A stretch of DNA of 64,000 nucleotides from Pseudomonas hydrolytica (GCF_021495345.1 NZ_CP099397.1:1860001-1924000), one strand, 5' to 3'; positions 47,141 through 59,688 are shown, counted from the stretch's first letter. The notes: generated by a model from the letters alone, not told the origin. Numbers and translations: made by a program.

Positions 47141-48298
47141 ATGACAGAGCACGAACAACCGCGCCCTGCAGGCGAGAAACTGCAGAAAGTCCTGGCCCGC
47201 ATGGGCCTCGCGTCCCGTCGCGAAATCGAAACCTGGATCGGCGAAGGCCGGGTCAAGGTCAATGGCGCCGCTGCCACCCTGGGCCAGCGTGTCGATGCCA
47301 ACGACGCCATCGCCCTCGATGGTCGCCTGCTCAAGCGCGAAGAGATCACCGGCTCGGTGCGTCGCGTTCTGATCTACAACAAGCCCGATGGCGAGATCTG
47401 CACCCGTGACGACCCGGAAGGCCGTCCTACCGTGTTCGACCGTCTGCCACGCCCCAAGGAAGGTCGCTGGATCAATATCGGTCGCCTCGACATCAACACC
47501 ACCGGGCTGCTGCTGTTCACCACTGACGGTGAACTGGCCAACCGCCTGATGCACCCCTCCTACCAGATGGACCGCGAGTACGCGGTGCGTGTGCGCGGCG
47601 AGGTGACCGAGGAGATGCTGGAGAACCTCAAGAAAGGCGTGATGCTCGAAGACGGTCCGGCCAAGTTCACCGACATCAAGGAAGCGCCGGGTGGCGAGGG
47701 CTTCAACCACTGGTATCACTGCGTGGTGATGGAAGGCCGCAACCGCGAGGTGCGCCGTCTGTGGGAATCCCAGGGGCTGGTGGTCAGCCGTCTGAAGCGC
47801 GTGCGCTTCGGTCCGGTATTCCTGACGTCCGACCTGACCATGGGCCGCTGGCGTGAAATGGATCAGCGCGAAGTGGACATCCTCAGCGCCGAGGTGGGAC
47901 TGGCGCCGCAGGCGCTGCCGGCGATGAAGGAGAAAACGCGCGAGAAGCTCGACCGCCTGCAGCGCAAGTCGGCCAAGCCGGTGGAGGTGCGTGGCAAGCG
48001 CGTGCTGCGTCCGGCCAAGGACGAAGCCGGTGCCGAAGGCGCTCGCCCGAGCCGTGCGCCGCGCCGTGACGATGGCGAGCAGCGCGCCCCACGCGGCCCG
48101 CGCAAGGAAGGCGGCGAGCGTCGCGAAAGCGGTCGCGGTACGCCGGTGGCCGAGCGTCCGGGCGACGTGAAGAAGCGTCAGCCGCGCCCGGCGGTGGAGC
48201 TGGCCGACCGCCCGGCGCGCAAGCCGCGTCCGGCAACACCGGGCAAGCGTCCGCCGGCTGGCGACGGCCAGCGTCCGGGCTTCGGTCGCAAGCGCTGA
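47141..48298 (+). CDS. rluB: 23S rRNA pseudouridine synthase RluB
   Basis: 385 residues: N-terminal S4 domain ([31 protein letters not shown]), RsuA-family catalytic domain with the active Asp in [14 protein letters not shown], and a long Arg/Pro/Lys-rich tail (about 285-385) likely to bind rRNA. Modifies U2605 of 23S rRNA. ATG 47141 has GGGAGG upstream; an in-frame GTG at 47132 is less likely. A -10-like TATGAT lies at 47091. Confidence 0.93.
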   Translation: MTEHEQPRPAGEKLQKVLARMGLASRREIETWIGEGRVKVNGAAATLGQRVDANDAIALDGRLLKREEITGSVRRVLIYNKPDGEICTRDDPEGRPTVFDRLPRPKEGRWINIGRLDINTTGLLLFTTDGELANRLMHPSYQMDREYAVRVRGEVTEEMLENLKKGVMLEDGPAKFTDIKEAPGGEGFNHWYHCVVMEGRNREVRRLWESQGLVVSRLKRVRFGPVFLTSDLTMGRWREMDQREVDILSAEVGLAPQALPAMKEKTREKLDRLQRKSAKPVEVRGKRVLRPAKDEAGAEGARPSRAPRRDDGEQRAPRGPRKEGGERRESGRGTPVAERPGDVKKRQPRPAVELADRPARKPRPATPGKRPPAGDGQRPGFGRKR

Positions 48299-48310
48299 CA
48301 GTCGTTCATG

Positions 48311-48340
48311 AAAAAGGGCCCTCGCAGGGCCCTTTTTCGT
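48311..48340. terminator. Strong bidirectional terminator between rluB and GAF-GGDEF gene
   Basis: Perfect 12-bp stem AAAAAGGGCCCT / AGGGCCCTTTTT with a three-base loop, A- and T-flanked so it works for both convergent genes. Confidence 0.9.
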
Positions 48341-48355
48341 TACTGCTGCGTCGTT

Positions 48356-49282
48356 TCAACCGGCCATGGTCAGGCGGTTGCGTCCTTCGCGCTTGGCCAC
48401 ATACAGGGCGCTGTCGGCGCGGCGCAGCAGGCTTTCACCGGATTCGCCCGGCAACAGGCTGGCGCAGCCCAGGCTGATGGAAACCTCGATCGGCCGGCCG
48501 GCATCCAGACACTGCAGCTCGAGCACGGCAAAGCGCAGGCGTTCGCCCACCAGGGCTGCCCCTTCGCGATTGGTGCCGGAGAGAATCACCAGAAACTCCT
48601 CGCCGCCGTAGCGGAACACCATATCGATGTTGCGCAGCTGGTTTTTCAGCGTTTGCGCGACGGCCTTCAGTACCTCGTCGCCCAGCGCGTGGCCGTGGCT
48701 GTCGTTGATGACCTTGAAATGATCGATGTCGAGCATCAGCAGCGACAGCGGCTGCAGATTGCGGCGGGCCAGATCCACCTCGCGTTGCAGCACCTGGTCC
48801 ATGGCGATGCGGTTGCCGGTGTCGGTCAGCGGGTCGCGCAGCGCACTCTTCAGCGCGGTGCGGTACAGCAGCGCGTTGCGCAGGGGGAACAGCAGGCAGG
48901 CCAGCAGCGATTCCAGCTGCGCCAGCTCGTCGTCGGAAAAGCGCTGCTTGCGCCGGAAGATCAGTTCACCCAGGTACTCACCTTCATGACTCAGGCGGTA
49001 GCCGGCCGAGTGCGGGGCGCGCTCGCCCAGCTCCAGGCGCAGGTCATGCGAGGGATGCTGAAAGGCCAGGGCATCGAGGGGGACCAGCCGCTGCACCTCG
49101 CGAAAGAACAGGCTGAGGATGCGTTCGACATCCAGGCTGGTCTGCAGCTGCAGGCTCAGCTGCTGACGCAACATGACCAGGCTGACGGGCTTGAGTGGCA
49201 GATTGCGGTTGCCGGTGAAGCCGAGGCGCTGCAGCTTGGCGGCGTCGAAATCGATGGTGTTGGACTGGTTGGGGGGGACCAT
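48356..49282 (-). CDS. GAF-GGDEF diguanylate cyclase
   Basis: 308 residues, soluble. An N-terminal GAF-like sensory domain (about 40-150, with FFREVQRLVPLDALAFQHPS) and a C-terminal GGDEF domain with RYGGEEF active site; the inhibitory RxxD (RNID) lies five residues before it. So it should make c-di-GMP with feedback control. It resembles the P. aeruginosa gene I recall as PA3177. Convergent with rluB behind a strong terminator. Confidence 0.9.
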   Translation of the reverse strand: MVPPNQSNTIDFDAAKLQRLGFTGNRNLPLKPVSLVMLRQQLSLQLQTSLDVERILSLFFREVQRLVPLDALAFQHPSHDLRLELGERAPHSAGYRLSHEGEYLGELIFRRKQRFSDDELAQLESLLACLLFPLRNALLYRTALKSALRDPLTDTGNRIAMDQVLQREVDLARRNLQPLSLLMLDIDHFKVINDSHGHALGDEVLKAVAQTLKNQLRNIDMVFRYGGEEFLVILSGTNREGAALVGERLRFAVLELQCLDAGRPIEVSISLGCASLLPGESGESLLRRADSALYVAKREGRNRLTMAG

Positions 49283-49521
49283 GGAGCTGAACCTCTGGCG
49301 CGATGGTGCGACAAGAGGGTTAGAGCGAAAAGCGTGCCAGGTGGTTCAAATGAGCTGAAAATCCTGTGAAGTCAGTCACTTAGTGGTAGTGGCAGGCGGC
49401 CATCCCTTGCCGTTTGCCGGTTGTCTGGCGTGCCAGGTGGCAATGTGATGCCGTTCACGTTTGTCGGCGGCAACTTTCTGTCGCGAGCCACCCCAGCGCC
49501 AGGCGCTGGGGCATCGGCTCG

Positions 49522-50262
49522 TCACTGAGCGTCGAAAGCCTGGCCGTTGACGCCGCTGCTGTCCGGCCCCATCAGATAGAGGTAGACGGGCATGATCTCT
49601 TCCGGCGCTGGACGGGTGGCCGGGTTCTCGCCCGGGTAGGCCTGGGCGCGCATGGCGGTGCGGGTAGCGCCCGGGTTGACGCTGTTGGCGCGCACGTTAC
49701 TGATGCCGTCCAGCTCGTCCGCCATCACCTGCATCAGGCCTTCGGTGGCGAACTTGGATACTGCGTAGGCGCCCCAATAGGCCCGGCCCTTGCGCCCGAC
49801 GCTGCTGGAGGTGAATACCACCGAGGCGTCCTGCGACAGCTTGAGCAGCGGCAGCAGGGTGCTGCTGAGCATGAACATGGCGTTGACGTTGACGTGCATC
49901 ACGCGCATGAAGTTGTCGCCGGAGAGTTGTTCCAGCGGCGTGCGCGGGCCGAGGATCGAGGCGTTGTGCAGCAGGCCGTCGAGGCGGCCGAATTCGTTCT
50001 CGATCATCACCGCCAGCTCGTCGTACTGGTGCGGCAGAGCGGTTTCCAGGTTGAAGGGGATCACCACCGGCTGCGGATGACCGGCGGCCTCGATCTCGTC
50101 GTAGACCTGGCTCAGGTTGGCTTCGGTCTTGCCCAGCAGCAAAACGGTGGCGCCGTGGGCGGCGAAGCTCTTGGCCGCAGCCGCACCGATGCCGCGGCCG
50201 GCGCCGGTGATCAGGATCACCCGATCCTTGAGCAGGTCGGGACGGGCGGTGTAGTCGAACAT
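49522..50262 (-). CDS. yciK: YciK-type SDR oxidoreductase
   Basis: 246 residues from ATG 50262 (SD AAGGA upstream). Short-chain dehydrogenase with nucleotide motif ITGAGRGIGAAAA, NASILG, and the catalytic YAVSK (GAYAVSKFATEGL). Substrate unknown in all bacteria. Start is at 50262; an upstream ATG at 50310 gives an unlike leader. The stop lies 239 bp from the divergent GAF-GGDEF gene; I see no gene in that gap. Confidence 0.92.
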   Translation of the reverse strand: MFDYTARPDLLKDRVILITGAGRGIGAAAAKSFAAHGATVLLLGKTEANLSQVYDEIEAAGHPQPVVIPFNLETALPHQYDELAVMIENEFGRLDGLLHNASILGPRTPLEQLSGDNFMRVMHVNVNAMFMLSSTLLPLLKLSQDASVVFTSSSVGRKGRAYWGAYAVSKFATEGLMQVMADELDGISNVRANSVNPGATRTAMRAQAYPGENPATRPAPEEIMPVYLYLMGPDSSGVNGQAFDAQ

Positions 50263-50327
50263 GTTCAGGGTCCTTCGCGATGCTGAAATGGGGCGGGGCA
50301 TGCCCGCCAAAACAGAGGAGAGGTGGC

Positions 50328-50999
50328 TTAGCAGCTGCAGAGCGCCCGATCGAGAACGGCGCGCAGCTCCAGCGGGTGATCCACGACCACGTCGGCGCCC
50401 CAGTTGCGCGGGTTGTCTTCGGGGTGGATATAACCGTAGGTGACCGCTGCGGTTCTGCAGCCGGCGGCGCGTCCGGATTCGATGTCGCGCTCGTCGTCAC
50501 CGATGAACAGCACCTCTTGCGGCTGTACGCCGATCTTCTCGCAGGCCAGCAGCAGCATGTCCGGTGCGGGCTTGCTCAGCGCCACGTGATCCGGGCACAC
50601 CAGCACCGCCGAGCGCTCGGCGAGATTCAGGCGATGCATGATCGGCTCGGCGTAGCGCAGCGGCTTGTTGGTGGCCACGCCCCACGGCAGACGCGCCTGT
50701 TCGATGTCGACGAGCAGCGCTTCGATGCCGTCGAAGGGGCGAGTCAGTACCGCGCAATGCTCCTGATAACGTTCGAGGAACTCCTGGCGCAGGGTCTCGA
50801 AGGCGGCCGAATCCGGGTCTTCAGCGAAGGCGCAGGCAACCATGGCGCGCGCGCCTCCCGACACCTGGTCGCGAATGGCCTTGTCCGCCAGCGGCGGTAG
50901 GCCCCGCGCGCTCCGCATGGCCTGAGTGACGGCAATGAAGTCCGGCGCCGAGTCGAGCAGGGTGCCGTCCATGTCGAACAGTACTGCGCGCAAACGCAT
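50328..50999 (-). CDS. mupP: MupP, N-acetylmuramic acid 6-phosphate phosphatase
   Basis: 223 residues, HAD superfamily: motif [15 protein letters not shown], motif II in the WGVATNKP region, motif III Lys in SKPAPDML and motif [12 protein letters not shown]. Its neighbours match P. aeruginosa mupP, which works in the anhMurNAc recycling route and affects fosfomycin and beta-lactam response; older annotations call it phosphoglycolate phosphatase. Its start overlaps the ubiG stop by one base (TGATG). Confidence 0.9.
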   Translation of the reverse strand: MRLRAVLFDMDGTLLDSAPDFIAVTQAMRSARGLPPLADKAIRDQVSGGARAMVACAFAEDPDSAAFETLRQEFLERYQEHCAVLTRPFDGIEALLVDIEQARLPWGVATNKPLRYAEPIMHRLNLAERSAVLVCPDHVALSKPAPDMLLLACEKIGVQPQEVLFIGDDERDIESGRAAGCRTAAVTYGYIHPEDNPRNWGADVVVDHPLELRAVLDRALCSC

Positions 51000-51697
51000 C
51001 AGGCTTTCCTCAGCGTCTGGATCATGTAGTTGACGTCGACATCGGCTTCCAGCTTGTAATGCTTGGTCAGTGGGTTATAGGTCAGGCCGATGATGTCCTT
51101 GACCTCCAGCCCGGCTGCGCGGCTCCAGGCGCCCAGCTCGGACGGGCGGATGAATTTCTTGAAGTCGTGGGTGCCGCGCGGCAGCAGGCGCAGGATGTAC
51201 TCGGCGCCGATCACTGCGAACAGGTAGGACTTCGGGTTGCGGTTGATGGTGGAGAAGAACACCTGGCCGCCCGGCTTGACCAACCTGTGGCAGGCGCGGA
51301 TCACCGAGGACGGATCGGGCACGTGCTCGAGCATCTCCAGGCAGGTGACCACGTCGAACTGGCCGGGCATCTCCTCGGCCAGGGCTTCGGCGGTGATCTG
51401 CCGGTACTCGACCTCGACTCCGGACTCCAGCTGATGCAGCTGCGCCACCGACAGTGGCGCTTCACCCATGTCGATGCCCGTCACCGTGGCGCCGCGCTGG
51501 GCCATGGCCTCGCTGAGGATGCCGCCGCCACAACCGACGTCGAGCACGCGCTTGCCGGCCAGGCCGACGCGCTCGTCGATCCAGTTGACCCGCAGCGGAT
51601 TGATGTCGTGCAGGGGTTTGAACTCGCTCTCGCGGTCCCACCAGCGGTGTGCCAGGGCCTCGAATTTGGCGATTTCGGCGCGGTCGACGTTGCTCAT
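50999..51697 (-). CDS. ubiG: UbiG, ubiquinone biosynthesis O-methyltransferase
   Basis: 232 residues, as in P. aeruginosa. SAM-binding motif [14 protein letters not shown], motif for GIDMGEAPL and the C-terminal [23 protein letters not shown] block of UbiG. It methylates two hydroxyl groups during ubiquinone synthesis. The start at 51697 (MSNVDRAEI) is favoured; a second ATG lies six bases upstream. Followed by mupP with a one-base overlap. Confidence 0.94.
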   Translation of the reverse strand: MSNVDRAEIAKFEALAHRWWDRESEFKPLHDINPLRVNWIDERVGLAGKRVLDVGCGGGILSEAMAQRGATVTGIDMGEAPLSVAQLHQLESGVEVEYRQITAEALAEEMPGQFDVVTCLEMLEHVPDPSSVIRACHRLVKPGGQVFFSTINRNPKSYLFAVIGAEYILRLLPRGTHDFKKFIRPSELGAWSRAAGLEVKDIIGLTYNPLTKHYKLEADVDVNYMIQTLRKA

Positions 51698-51824
51698 AAG
51701 CATCTCTTTCAAAGCAGGGAAAGCGTATTGCCGCCATGTTGCCAGTTTCGGCGCCGGCATGGGACGGCTCGGGGTCGTTCAATGTATGTCAGTTTGTCGC
51801 AGTGGTGGTGCCGTCGTGCCGCGG

Positions 51825-53144
51825 TCATTTTCTGGCGATTTTCTCGCCCCAGGCGCGGGCCTTGGCGATTAGCTCGCCTTCGTCCATGCGCGTCAGGCGC
51901 CCGTCGTCCAGCAGCTGCTTGCCGCCGACCCACACATGCTTCACGCAATCTCGGCCGCTGGCGTAGATGAGCTGCGAGATCGGGTCGTAGATCGGCTGCT
52001 GGGCCAGGCCGGAAAGATCGAAGGCGACCACGTCGGCCAGTTTGCCCGGCTCCAGGGAGCCGGTCTGGGTTTCAAGGCCCAGTGCGCGGGCGCCATTGAG
52101 GGTGGCCATGCGCAAGGCGCTGTGGGCATTGAGGGCGGTGGCCGACCCGGCGACGGCCTTGGCCAGCAAGGCGGCGGTGCGGGTTTCGCCGAGCAGATCG
52201 AGATCATTGTTGCTCGCCGCCCCGTCGGTGCCGATGGCGACATTGACGCCGGCCTGCCACAGGCGTTCGACCGGGCAGAAGCCGCTGGCCAGTTTCAGGT
52301 TGGATTCGGGGCAGTGCACGACGCTGCAGTTGTGCTCCACCAGCAGCGCCAGATCCTCGTCATCGATCTGCGTCATGTGTATCGCCTGGAAGCGCGGGCC
52401 GAGCAGGCCGAGGCGAGCCAGGCGCGCCAGCGGGCGCTCGCCGTGCTTGCTGACGGCCTCGGCGACTTCCTGGGCGGTTTCGTGCACGTGCATATGAATG
52501 CCGGCATCCAGCTCGTCAGCCAGCACGCGGATCTGTTCCAGCTTGTCGTCGCTGACCGTGTAGGGTGCGTGGGGGCCAAAGGCGATGCGGATGCGCGGGT
52601 GCTGCTTGAGGTCATCGAACAGTTGCAGGCCCTTGCGCAGCGCCTCGGCAGCGTTCAGGGCGCCGGGCACCGGGAAGTCCAGTACCGGGACGGTGATCTG
52701 TGCGCGCACACCGGCATTGTGCACGCACTCGGCGGCGGTCTGCGGGTAGAAATACATGTCCGAGAAGCAGCTGATGCCGCCCTTGATCTGCTCGGCGATG
52801 GCCAGATCGGTGCCGTCGCGGACGAAATCCTCGTCGACCCACTTGCCCTCGGCGGGCCAGATGTGGTCGTGCAGCCAGGTCATCAGCGGCAGGTCGTCGG
52901 CAATGCCGCGCAGCAGGGTCATGGCGGCGTGGCCGTGGGCGTTGATCAGTCCGGGGGCGATCAGGCATTGCGGCAGCTCTCGCACCTGCGTTGCCGGATG
53001 GCGCAGCGCCTCGGCGCGTGGGGCGATCAGGGCGATACGCCCATCGCGAATGCCCAGGCCGTGATCGCGCAGCACGACCCCGGCTGGCTCCACGGGCACC
53101 AGCCAGGTGGGCAGCAGCAACAGGTCGAGAGGGGCTTCGGGCAT
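51825..53144 (-). CDS. TRZ/ATZ-family 5-methylthioadenosine/SAH deaminase
   Basis: 439 residues of the amidohydrolase superfamily: [13 protein letters not shown] metal pair, [12 protein letters not shown], and the [15 protein letters not shown] region with the conserved Asp. P. aeruginosa homologue (PA3170 as I recall) deaminates 5'-methylthioadenosine. The divergent mtnA supports a role in methionine salvage: deamination to methylthioinosine followed by MTI phosphorylase, with MtnA acting later. The 159-bp gap upstream holds a -10 for mtnA. Confidence 0.9.
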   Translation of the reverse strand: MPEAPLDLLLLPTWLVPVEPAGVVLRDHGLGIRDGRIALIAPRAEALRHPATQVRELPQCLIAPGLINAHGHAAMTLLRGIADDLPLMTWLHDHIWPAEGKWVDEDFVRDGTDLAIAEQIKGGISCFSDMYFYPQTAAECVHNAGVRAQITVPVLDFPVPGALNAAEALRKGLQLFDDLKQHPRIRIAFGPHAPYTVSDDKLEQIRVLADELDAGIHMHVHETAQEVAEAVSKHGERPLARLARLGLLGPRFQAIHMTQIDDEDLALLVEHNCSVVHCPESNLKLASGFCPVERLWQAGVNVAIGTDGAASNNDLDLLGETRTAALLAKAVAGSATALNAHSALRMATLNGARALGLETQTGSLEPGKLADVVAFDLSGLAQQPIYDPISQLIYASGRDCVKHVWVGGKQLLDDGRLTRMDEGELIAKARAWGEKIARK

Positions 53145-53262
53145 GAGGATTGTCCGTCTGGCTTGATCGGTGCAGGGAAGGTGGCCAGTGTATAGATGAA
53201 CGCGCGTAGCTTGAAGTCGTGAGGACGTGCCGGATTGTTCGGCTGGCGCCTGCCGGTCTGCG

Positions 53263-53268
53263 TATAAT
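53263..53268 (+). promoter_or_regulatory. Candidate -10 TATAAT of mtnA promoter
   Basis: A perfect TATAAT 35 bases before the mtnA ATG. The nearest -35-like TTGTTC (53235) is spaced 22 bases, too far, so this may rely on another factor. Confidence 0.4.
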
Positions 53269-53303
53269 CCGCGATTTTTTGGCGGTTAAGGATGGAGTGC
53301 GCG

Positions 53304-54380
<1,077 letters not shown>

Positions 54381-54605
54381 GTTCGCGAGGCGCACCCTGT
54401 TGCGGGGTAGGTGCGCGGCACGCTTTGTGGTAATCTCCGGCAGTTCTCAAGGGGGCTGGCTGCAGCCTCCGTCACTGCATCGAATCGTGACATAACTCGT
54501 TGATTTGTCGTGAGTCGTTGATGGCTTGAAGCTATCGCGACGTGCTCCATGGCGTTCCAGGAAGAATGACGCGGAGTTTCACCAGAAAAAGGAACCAGGC
54601 TTCTC

Positions 54606-57374
54606 ATGGGCGAACTGGCCAAAGAAATCCTCCCGGTCAATATCGAAGACGAGCTGAAACAGTCCTACCTCGACTACGCAATGAGCGTGATCGTCGGGCG
54701 TGCGCTGCCGGATGCGCGCGATGGCTTGAAGCCGGTACACCGCCGTGTGCTCTATGCCATGAGCGAACTGGGCAACGACTGGAACAAGCCCTACAAGAAA
54801 TCGGCCCGTGTGGTCGGTGACGTGATCGGTAAATACCACCCGCACGGCGACACCGCGGTGTACGACACCATCGTGCGGATGGCTCAGGACTTCTCCCTGC
54901 GTTACCTGCTGGTCGACGGCCAGGGCAACTTCGGTTCGGTGGACGGCGACAACGCCGCGGCCATGCGATACACCGAAGTGCGCATGACCAAGCTGGCCCA
55001 TGAACTGCTGGCCGACCTGGACAAGGAAACCGTCGATTGGGTGCCCAACTACGACGGCACCGAGCAGATTCCGGCGGTGATGCCGACCAAGGTGCCGAAC
55101 CTGCTGGTCAACGGCTCGTCCGGTATCGCTGTGGGCATGGCCACCAACATTCCGCCGCACAACCTCTCCGAGGTGATCGATGGCTGCCTGGCGCTGATCG
55201 ACAACGCCGACCTGACCGTCGATGACCTGATGCAGTACATCCCCGGCCCCGATTTCCCCACCGCGGGCATCATCAACGGCCGTGCCGGCATCATCGAGGC
55301 CTACCGCACCGGCCGCGGGCGCATCTACATCCGCGCCCGCGTCGAGGTCGAGGACATCGACAAGGTCGGCGGTCGTCAGCAGTTGGTGGTCACCGAGCTG
55401 CCGTATCAGCTGAACAAGGCGCGTCTGATCGAGAAGATCGCCGAGCTGGTCAAAGAGAAGAAGATCGAAGGCATCACCGAGCTGCGCGACGAGTCGGACA
55501 AGGACGGTATGCGCGTGGTGATCGAGCTACGTCGCGGCGAAGTGCCGGACGTGGTGCTGAACAACCTGTACGCCCAGACCCAGATGCAGAGCGTGTTCGG
55601 CATCAACGTCGTGGCGCTGGTCGACGGTCAGCCGAAGACCATGAACCTCAAGGACATGCTCGAAGTGTTCGTCCGTCACCGCCGCGAAGTGGTGACCCGG
55701 CGTACCGTCTACGAGCTGCGCAAGGCGCGCGAGCGCGGCCACATCCTCGAAGGTCAGGCGGTGGCGCTGTCCAACATCGACCCGGTGATCGAGCTGATCA
55801 AGGCCTCGCCGACGCCGGCCGAAGCCAAGGAGCGTCTGATCGCCACTGCCTGGGAATCCAGCGCGGTGGAAGCCATGGTCGAGCGCGCGGGTGCCGATTC
55901 CTGCCGCCCGGAAGGGCTGGATCCGCAGTACGGCCTGCGCGACGGCAAGTACTACCTGTCGCCGGAGCAGGCTCAGGCCATCCTCGAACTGCGTCTGCAC
56001 CGCCTCACCGGTCTGGAGCACGAGAAGCTGCTGGCCGAATACCAGGAAATTCTCAGCCTGATCGGCGAGCTGATCCGCATCCTGACCAGCCCCGAGCGCC
56101 TGATGGAAGTCATTCGCGACGAGCTGGAGAAGGTCAAGGCCGAGTTCGGCGACGCCCGTCGCACCGAGATCATCGCCTCGCGTCAGGACCTGACCATCGC
56201 CGATCTGATCACCGAGGAAGAGCGTGTCGTCACCATCTCCCATGGTGGCTATGCTAAGAGCCAGCCGCTGGCCGCCTACGAGGCGCAGCGTCGCGGTGGC
56301 AAGGGCAAGTCCGCCACCGGGGTGAAGGACGAGGACTACGTCGAGCACCTGCTGGTGGCCAACAGCCATGCGACCCTGCTGCTGTTCTCCAGCAAGGGCA
56401 AGGTCTACTGGTTGCGCACCTTCGAGATTCCCGAGGCCTCGCGTGCCGCCCGCGGTCGTCCGCTGGTCAACCTGCTGCCGCTGGACGAGGGTGAGCGCAT
56501 CACCGCCATGCTGCAGATCGACCTGGAAGCCTTGCAGCAGAGCGCCGGGGCCGACGAGGACCTGGACGACGAAGGCCTGGTGATCGAAGGCGAAGCCACC
56601 GAAGTGGTCGAGGCCGAGGAAGTCGAGGAAGTCGAGGGCGAAACCCCAGAGCTGGTCGCCGAGCCGACTGGCGCCTTCATCTTCATGGCCACCGCGTTCG
56701 GTACCGTGAAGAAGACTCCGCTGGTGCAGTTCAGCCGTCCGCGTAGCGCCGGCCTGATCGCCCTGAAGCTGGAAGAGGGCGACACCCTGATCGCCGCCGC
56801 CATCACCGACGGCGCCAAGGAAGTCATGCTGTTCTCCGACGCCGGCAAGGTACTGCGTTTCGCCGAGAGCAAGGTGCGCACCATGGGCCGTACCGCCCGC
56901 GGCGTGCGCGGCATGCGCCTGGGCAAGGATCAGCGCCTGATCTCCATGCTGATTCCCGAGTCCGGTGCGCAGATCCTTACCGCTTCCGAGCGCGGTTTCG
57001 GCAAGCGCACCGGGCTGGGCAAGTTCCCCCGTCGCGGTCGTGGCGGTCAGGGCGTGATCGCCATGGTCACCAGTGAGCGTAACGGCAAGCTGGTCGGCGC
57101 CATCCAGGTACAGGACGGCGAGGAAATCATGCTGATTTCCGACCAGGGCACCCTGGTGCGTACCCGTGTCGACGAAGTGTCCAGCTCCGGCCGCAATACC
57201 CAGGGCGTGACCCTGATCAAGCTGGCCAAGGACGAGACCCTGGTCGGCCTGGAGCGTGTGCAGGAGCCGACGCCGGTGGAAGAGGACGAACTGCTCGAGG
57301 CCGAGGAGGGCGCTGAAGTCGCCGACAGCGCCGACGCGCCGGTCGCCGACGCCGAGGAAGGCAGCGAGGAGTAA
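54606..57374 (+). CDS. gyrA: DNA gyrase subunit A
   Basis: 922 residues. Active Tyr122 in [15 protein letters not shown] positions T83 and D87 (HGDTAVYD) are the usual wild-type residues, so no typical quinolone-resistance change. The gyrase box QRRGGKG precedes the six-bladed C-terminal domain; a Glu/Asp-rich insert at about 640-690 and an acidic tail are typical of Pseudomonas GyrA. Introduces negative supercoils with GyrB. First gene of the aromatic supraoperon; 225 bp of leader upstream have no clear promoter or gene. Confidence 0.97.
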   Translation: MGELAKEILPVNIEDELKQSYLDYAMSVIVGRALPDARDGLKPVHRRVLYAMSELGNDWNKPYKKSARVVGDVIGKYHPHGDTAVYDTIVRMAQDFSLRYLLVDGQGNFGSVDGDNAAAMRYTEVRMTKLAHELLADLDKETVDWVPNYDGTEQIPAVMPTKVPNLLVNGSSGIAVGMATNIPPHNLSEVIDGCLALIDNADLTVDDLMQYIPGPDFPTAGIINGRAGIIEAYRTGRGRIYIRARVEVEDIDKVGGRQQLVVTELPYQLNKARLIEKIAELVKEKKIEGITELRDESDKDGMRVVIELRRGEVPDVVLNNLYAQTQMQSVFGINVVALVDGQPKTMNLKDMLEVFVRHRREVVTRRTVYELRKARERGHILEGQAVALSNIDPVIELIKASPTPAEAKERLIATAWESSAVEAMVERAGADSCRPEGLDPQYGLRDGKYYLSPEQAQAILELRLHRLTGLEHEKLLAEYQEILSLIGELIRILTSPERLMEVIRDELEKVKAEFGDARRTEIIASRQDLTIADLITEEERVVTISHGGYAKSQPLAAYEAQRRGGKGKSATGVKDEDYVEHLLVANSHATLLLFSSKGKVYWLRTFEIPEASRAARGRPLVNLLPLDEGERITAMLQIDLEALQQSAGADEDLDDEGLVIEGEATEVVEAEEVEEVEGETPELVAEPTGAFIFMATAFGTVKKTPLVQFSRPRSAGLIALKLEEGDTLIAAAITDGAKEVMLFSDAGKVLRFAESKVRTMGRTARGVRGMRLGKDQRLISMLIPESGAQILTASERGFGKRTGLGKFPRRGRGGQGVIAMVTSERNGKLVGAIQVQDGEEIMLISDQGTLVRTRVDEVSSSGRNTQGVTLIKLAKDETLVGLERVQEPTPVEEDELLEAEEGAEVADSADAPVADAEEGSEE

Positions 57375-57391
57375 AACCCGGCTGCGCAGGT

Positions 57392-57417
57392 GGCGCTTCA
57401 GTCGCGGCTGAGGCGCC
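57392..57417 (+). terminator. Hairpin after gyrA without T tract (possible attenuator)
   Basis: 10-bp stem GGCGCTTCAG / CTGAGGCGCC with one wobble and a TCGCGG loop, 17 bases after the gyrA stop. The lack of a T run means it may only pause or stabilise the transcript into serC. Confidence 0.4.
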
Positions 57418-57492
57418 TTGCGCGAGCACGGCAGACAGTTTGGACATGCCATCGTCTGGTGGTGGCGTTCTGTGAATCTGAGAGAGACAGAC

Positions 57493-58578
57493 GTGAGCAA
57501 GCGAGCTTTTAACTTCTGCGCCGGCCCCGCCGCGCTGCCGACCGCTGTACTGCAACGCGCCCAGGCCGAGATGCTCGACTGGCAAGGCAAGGGCCTGTCG
57601 GTGATGGAGATGAGCCATCGCAGCGACGAGTACGTGGCCATCGCCAGCCAGGCCGAGCAGGACCTGCGCGATCTGCTCGCCGTGCCCAACGACTACAAGG
57701 TGCTGTTCCTGCAGGGCGGCGCCAGCCAGCAGTTCGCCGAGATCCCGCTCAACCTGCTGCCCGAAGACGGCGTGGCCGACTATGTCGAGACCGGCATCTG
57801 GTCGAAGAAGGCCATCGAGGAGGCCCGTCGCTACGGCGCCATCAATGTCGCCGCCAGCGCCAAGTCCTACGACTACTTCGCCATTCCCGGGCAGAACGAC
57901 TGGCAACTGTCGAAGAATGCCGCCTACGTGCATTACTGCAGCAACGAGACCATCGGCGGTCTGCAGTTCGACTGGGTGCCGCAGACCGGCGACATCCCGC
58001 TGGTGGTGGACATGTCCTCGGATATCCTCTCGCGTCCCATCGACGTCTCGCAGTTCGGCCTCATCTACGCCGGTGCGCAGAAGAACATCGGTCCCAGCGG
58101 TCTGGTGGTGGTGATCCTGCGCGAGGACCTGCTCGGTCGTGCCCGCTCCAGCTGCCCGACCATGCTCGACTACAAGATCTCGGCCGACAACGGCTCGATG
58201 TACAACACCCCGGCCACCTATTCCTGGTACCTGTCCGGCCTGGTGTTCCAGTGGCTCAAGGAGCAGGGCGGCGTCGAGGCCATGGAGCGCGTCAACCGCG
58301 CAAAGAAGGACCTGCTGTATAAGGCCATCGACGGCAGCGATTTCTACAGCAACCCCATCGCCCACAACGCCCGTTCCTGGATGAACGTGCCGTTCCGCCT
58401 GGCCGACGAGAAGCTGGACAAGGCCTTCCTCGCCGGCGCCGATGAGCGCGGCCTGCTCAACCTCAAGGGCCACCGTTCGGTGGGCGGCATGCGTGCCTCC
58501 ATCTACAACGCCGTCGGCCTGGACGCCGTCGAGGCGCTGGTGGCCTATATGGCCGAGTTCGAGAAGGAGCACGCCTGA
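57493..58578 (+). CDS. serC: Phosphoserine aminotransferase
   Basis: 361 residues from GTG 57493, exactly the family length. PLP lysine in LIYAGAQKNIGPSG, the FNFCAGPAALP start and the EMSHRSDEYVAIA segment. Makes phosphoserine for serine and 3-hydroxy-4-phosphohydroxythreonine for PLP. Member of the Pseudomonas gyrA-serC-pheA-hisC-tyrA/aroA-cmk-rpsA set; pheA begins one base after its stop. Confidence 0.96.
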   Translation: MSKRAFNFCAGPAALPTAVLQRAQAEMLDWQGKGLSVMEMSHRSDEYVAIASQAEQDLRDLLAVPNDYKVLFLQGGASQQFAEIPLNLLPEDGVADYVETGIWSKKAIEEARRYGAINVAASAKSYDYFAIPGQNDWQLSKNAAYVHYCSNETIGGLQFDWVPQTGDIPLVVDMSSDILSRPIDVSQFGLIYAGAQKNIGPSGLVVVILREDLLGRARSSCPTMLDYKISADNGSMYNTPATYSWYLSGLVFQWLKEQGGVEAMERVNRAKKDLLYKAIDGSDFYSNPIAHNARSWMNVPFRLADEKLDKAFLAGADERGLLNLKGHRSVGGMRASIYNAVGLDAVEALVAYMAEFEKEHA

Positions 58579-58579
58579 T

Positions 58580-59674
58580 ATGTCGGAACAGGAGCTGCAG
58601 GCGCTGCGCGTGCGCATCGACAACCTCGATGAGCGCATCCTCGAGCTGATCAGCGACCGCGCGCGCTGCGCCGAAGAAGTGGCGCGGGTGAAGATGAAGG
58701 AGCTCAAGGAAGGCGAGTCGCCGGTGTTCTATCGCCCCGAGCGCGAGGCCCAGGTGCTCAAGCGCATCATGGAGCGCAACAAGGGCCCGCTGGGCAACGA
58801 GGAAATGGCGCGGCTGTTCCGCGAAATCATGTCTTCCTGCCTGGCCCTGGAGAACCCGCTCAAGGTCGCCTACCTCGGCCCCGAGGGCACCTTCAGCCAG
58901 GCTGCGGCGATGAAGCACTTCGGTCATGCCGTGATCAGCGTGCCGATGGCCGCCATCGACGAAGTGTTCCGTGAAGTGGCCGCCGGTGCGGTGAACTTCG
59001 GCGTGGTGCCGGTGGAGAACTCCACCGAGGGCGCGATCAACCACACCCTCGACAGCTTCCTCGAGCACGACATGGTGATCTGCGGCGAAGTCGAGCTGCG
59101 CATCCACCACCACCTGCTGGTCGGCGAAACCACCAAGACCGACAAGATCACCCGCATCTACTCCCATGCCCAGTCGCTGGCGCAATGCCGCAAGTGGCTG
59201 GACGCGCACTACCCGAACGTCGAGCGCGTGGCGGTTTCCAGCAACGCCGACGCCGCCAAGCGGGTCAAGAGCGAGTGGAACAGCGCGGCCATCGCCGGCG
59301 ACATGGCGGCCAATCTGTATGGCCTGACCAAGCTGGCGGAAAAGATCGAGGATCGCCCGGACAACTCCACGCGTTTTCTCATCATCGGCAGCCAGGAAGT
59401 GCCGCCGACCGGCGACGACAAGACCTCGATCATCGTCTCCATGCGCAACAAGCCGGGCGCGCTGCACGAGCTTCTGGTGCCGTTCCACAACAACGGCATC
59501 GACCTGACCCGCATCGAGACGCGGCCGTCGCGCAGTGGCAAGTGGACCTACGTGTTCTTCATCGACTTCGTCGGCCACCACCGCGACCCGCTGATCAAGG
59601 ATGTGCTGGAGAAGATCGGCCAGGAGGCCGTGGCGCTGAAGGTGTTGGGTTCCTATCCCAAGGCGGTACTCTAA
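58580..59674 (+). CDS. pheA: P-protein: chorismate mutase / prephenate dehydratase
   Basis: 364 residues. AroQ chorismate mutase about 1-90 (LRVRIDNLDERILELISDRA), prephenate dehydratase about 95-275 (PEGTFSQAA, ENSTEGAIN, TRFLIIG) and C-terminal ACT domain about 280-360 (RNKPGALHELL, RIETRPSRSGKW) for Phe inhibition. Makes phenylpyruvate. Starts right after serC (TGATATG). Confidence 0.96.
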   Translation: MSEQELQALRVRIDNLDERILELISDRARCAEEVARVKMKELKEGESPVFYRPEREAQVLKRIMERNKGPLGNEEMARLFREIMSSCLALENPLKVAYLGPEGTFSQAAAMKHFGHAVISVPMAAIDEVFREVAAGAVNFGVVPVENSTEGAINHTLDSFLEHDMVICGEVELRIHHHLLVGETTKTDKITRIYSHAQSLAQCRKWLDAHYPNVERVAVSSNADAAKRVKSEWNSAAIAGDMAANLYGLTKLAEKIEDRPDNSTRFLIIGSQEVPPTGDDKTSIIVSMRNKPGALHELLVPFHNNGIDLTRIETRPSRSGKWTYVFFIDFVGHHRDPLIKDVLEKIGQEAVALKVLGSYPKAVL

Positions 59675-59688
59675 ACAGCAGCCGCAAG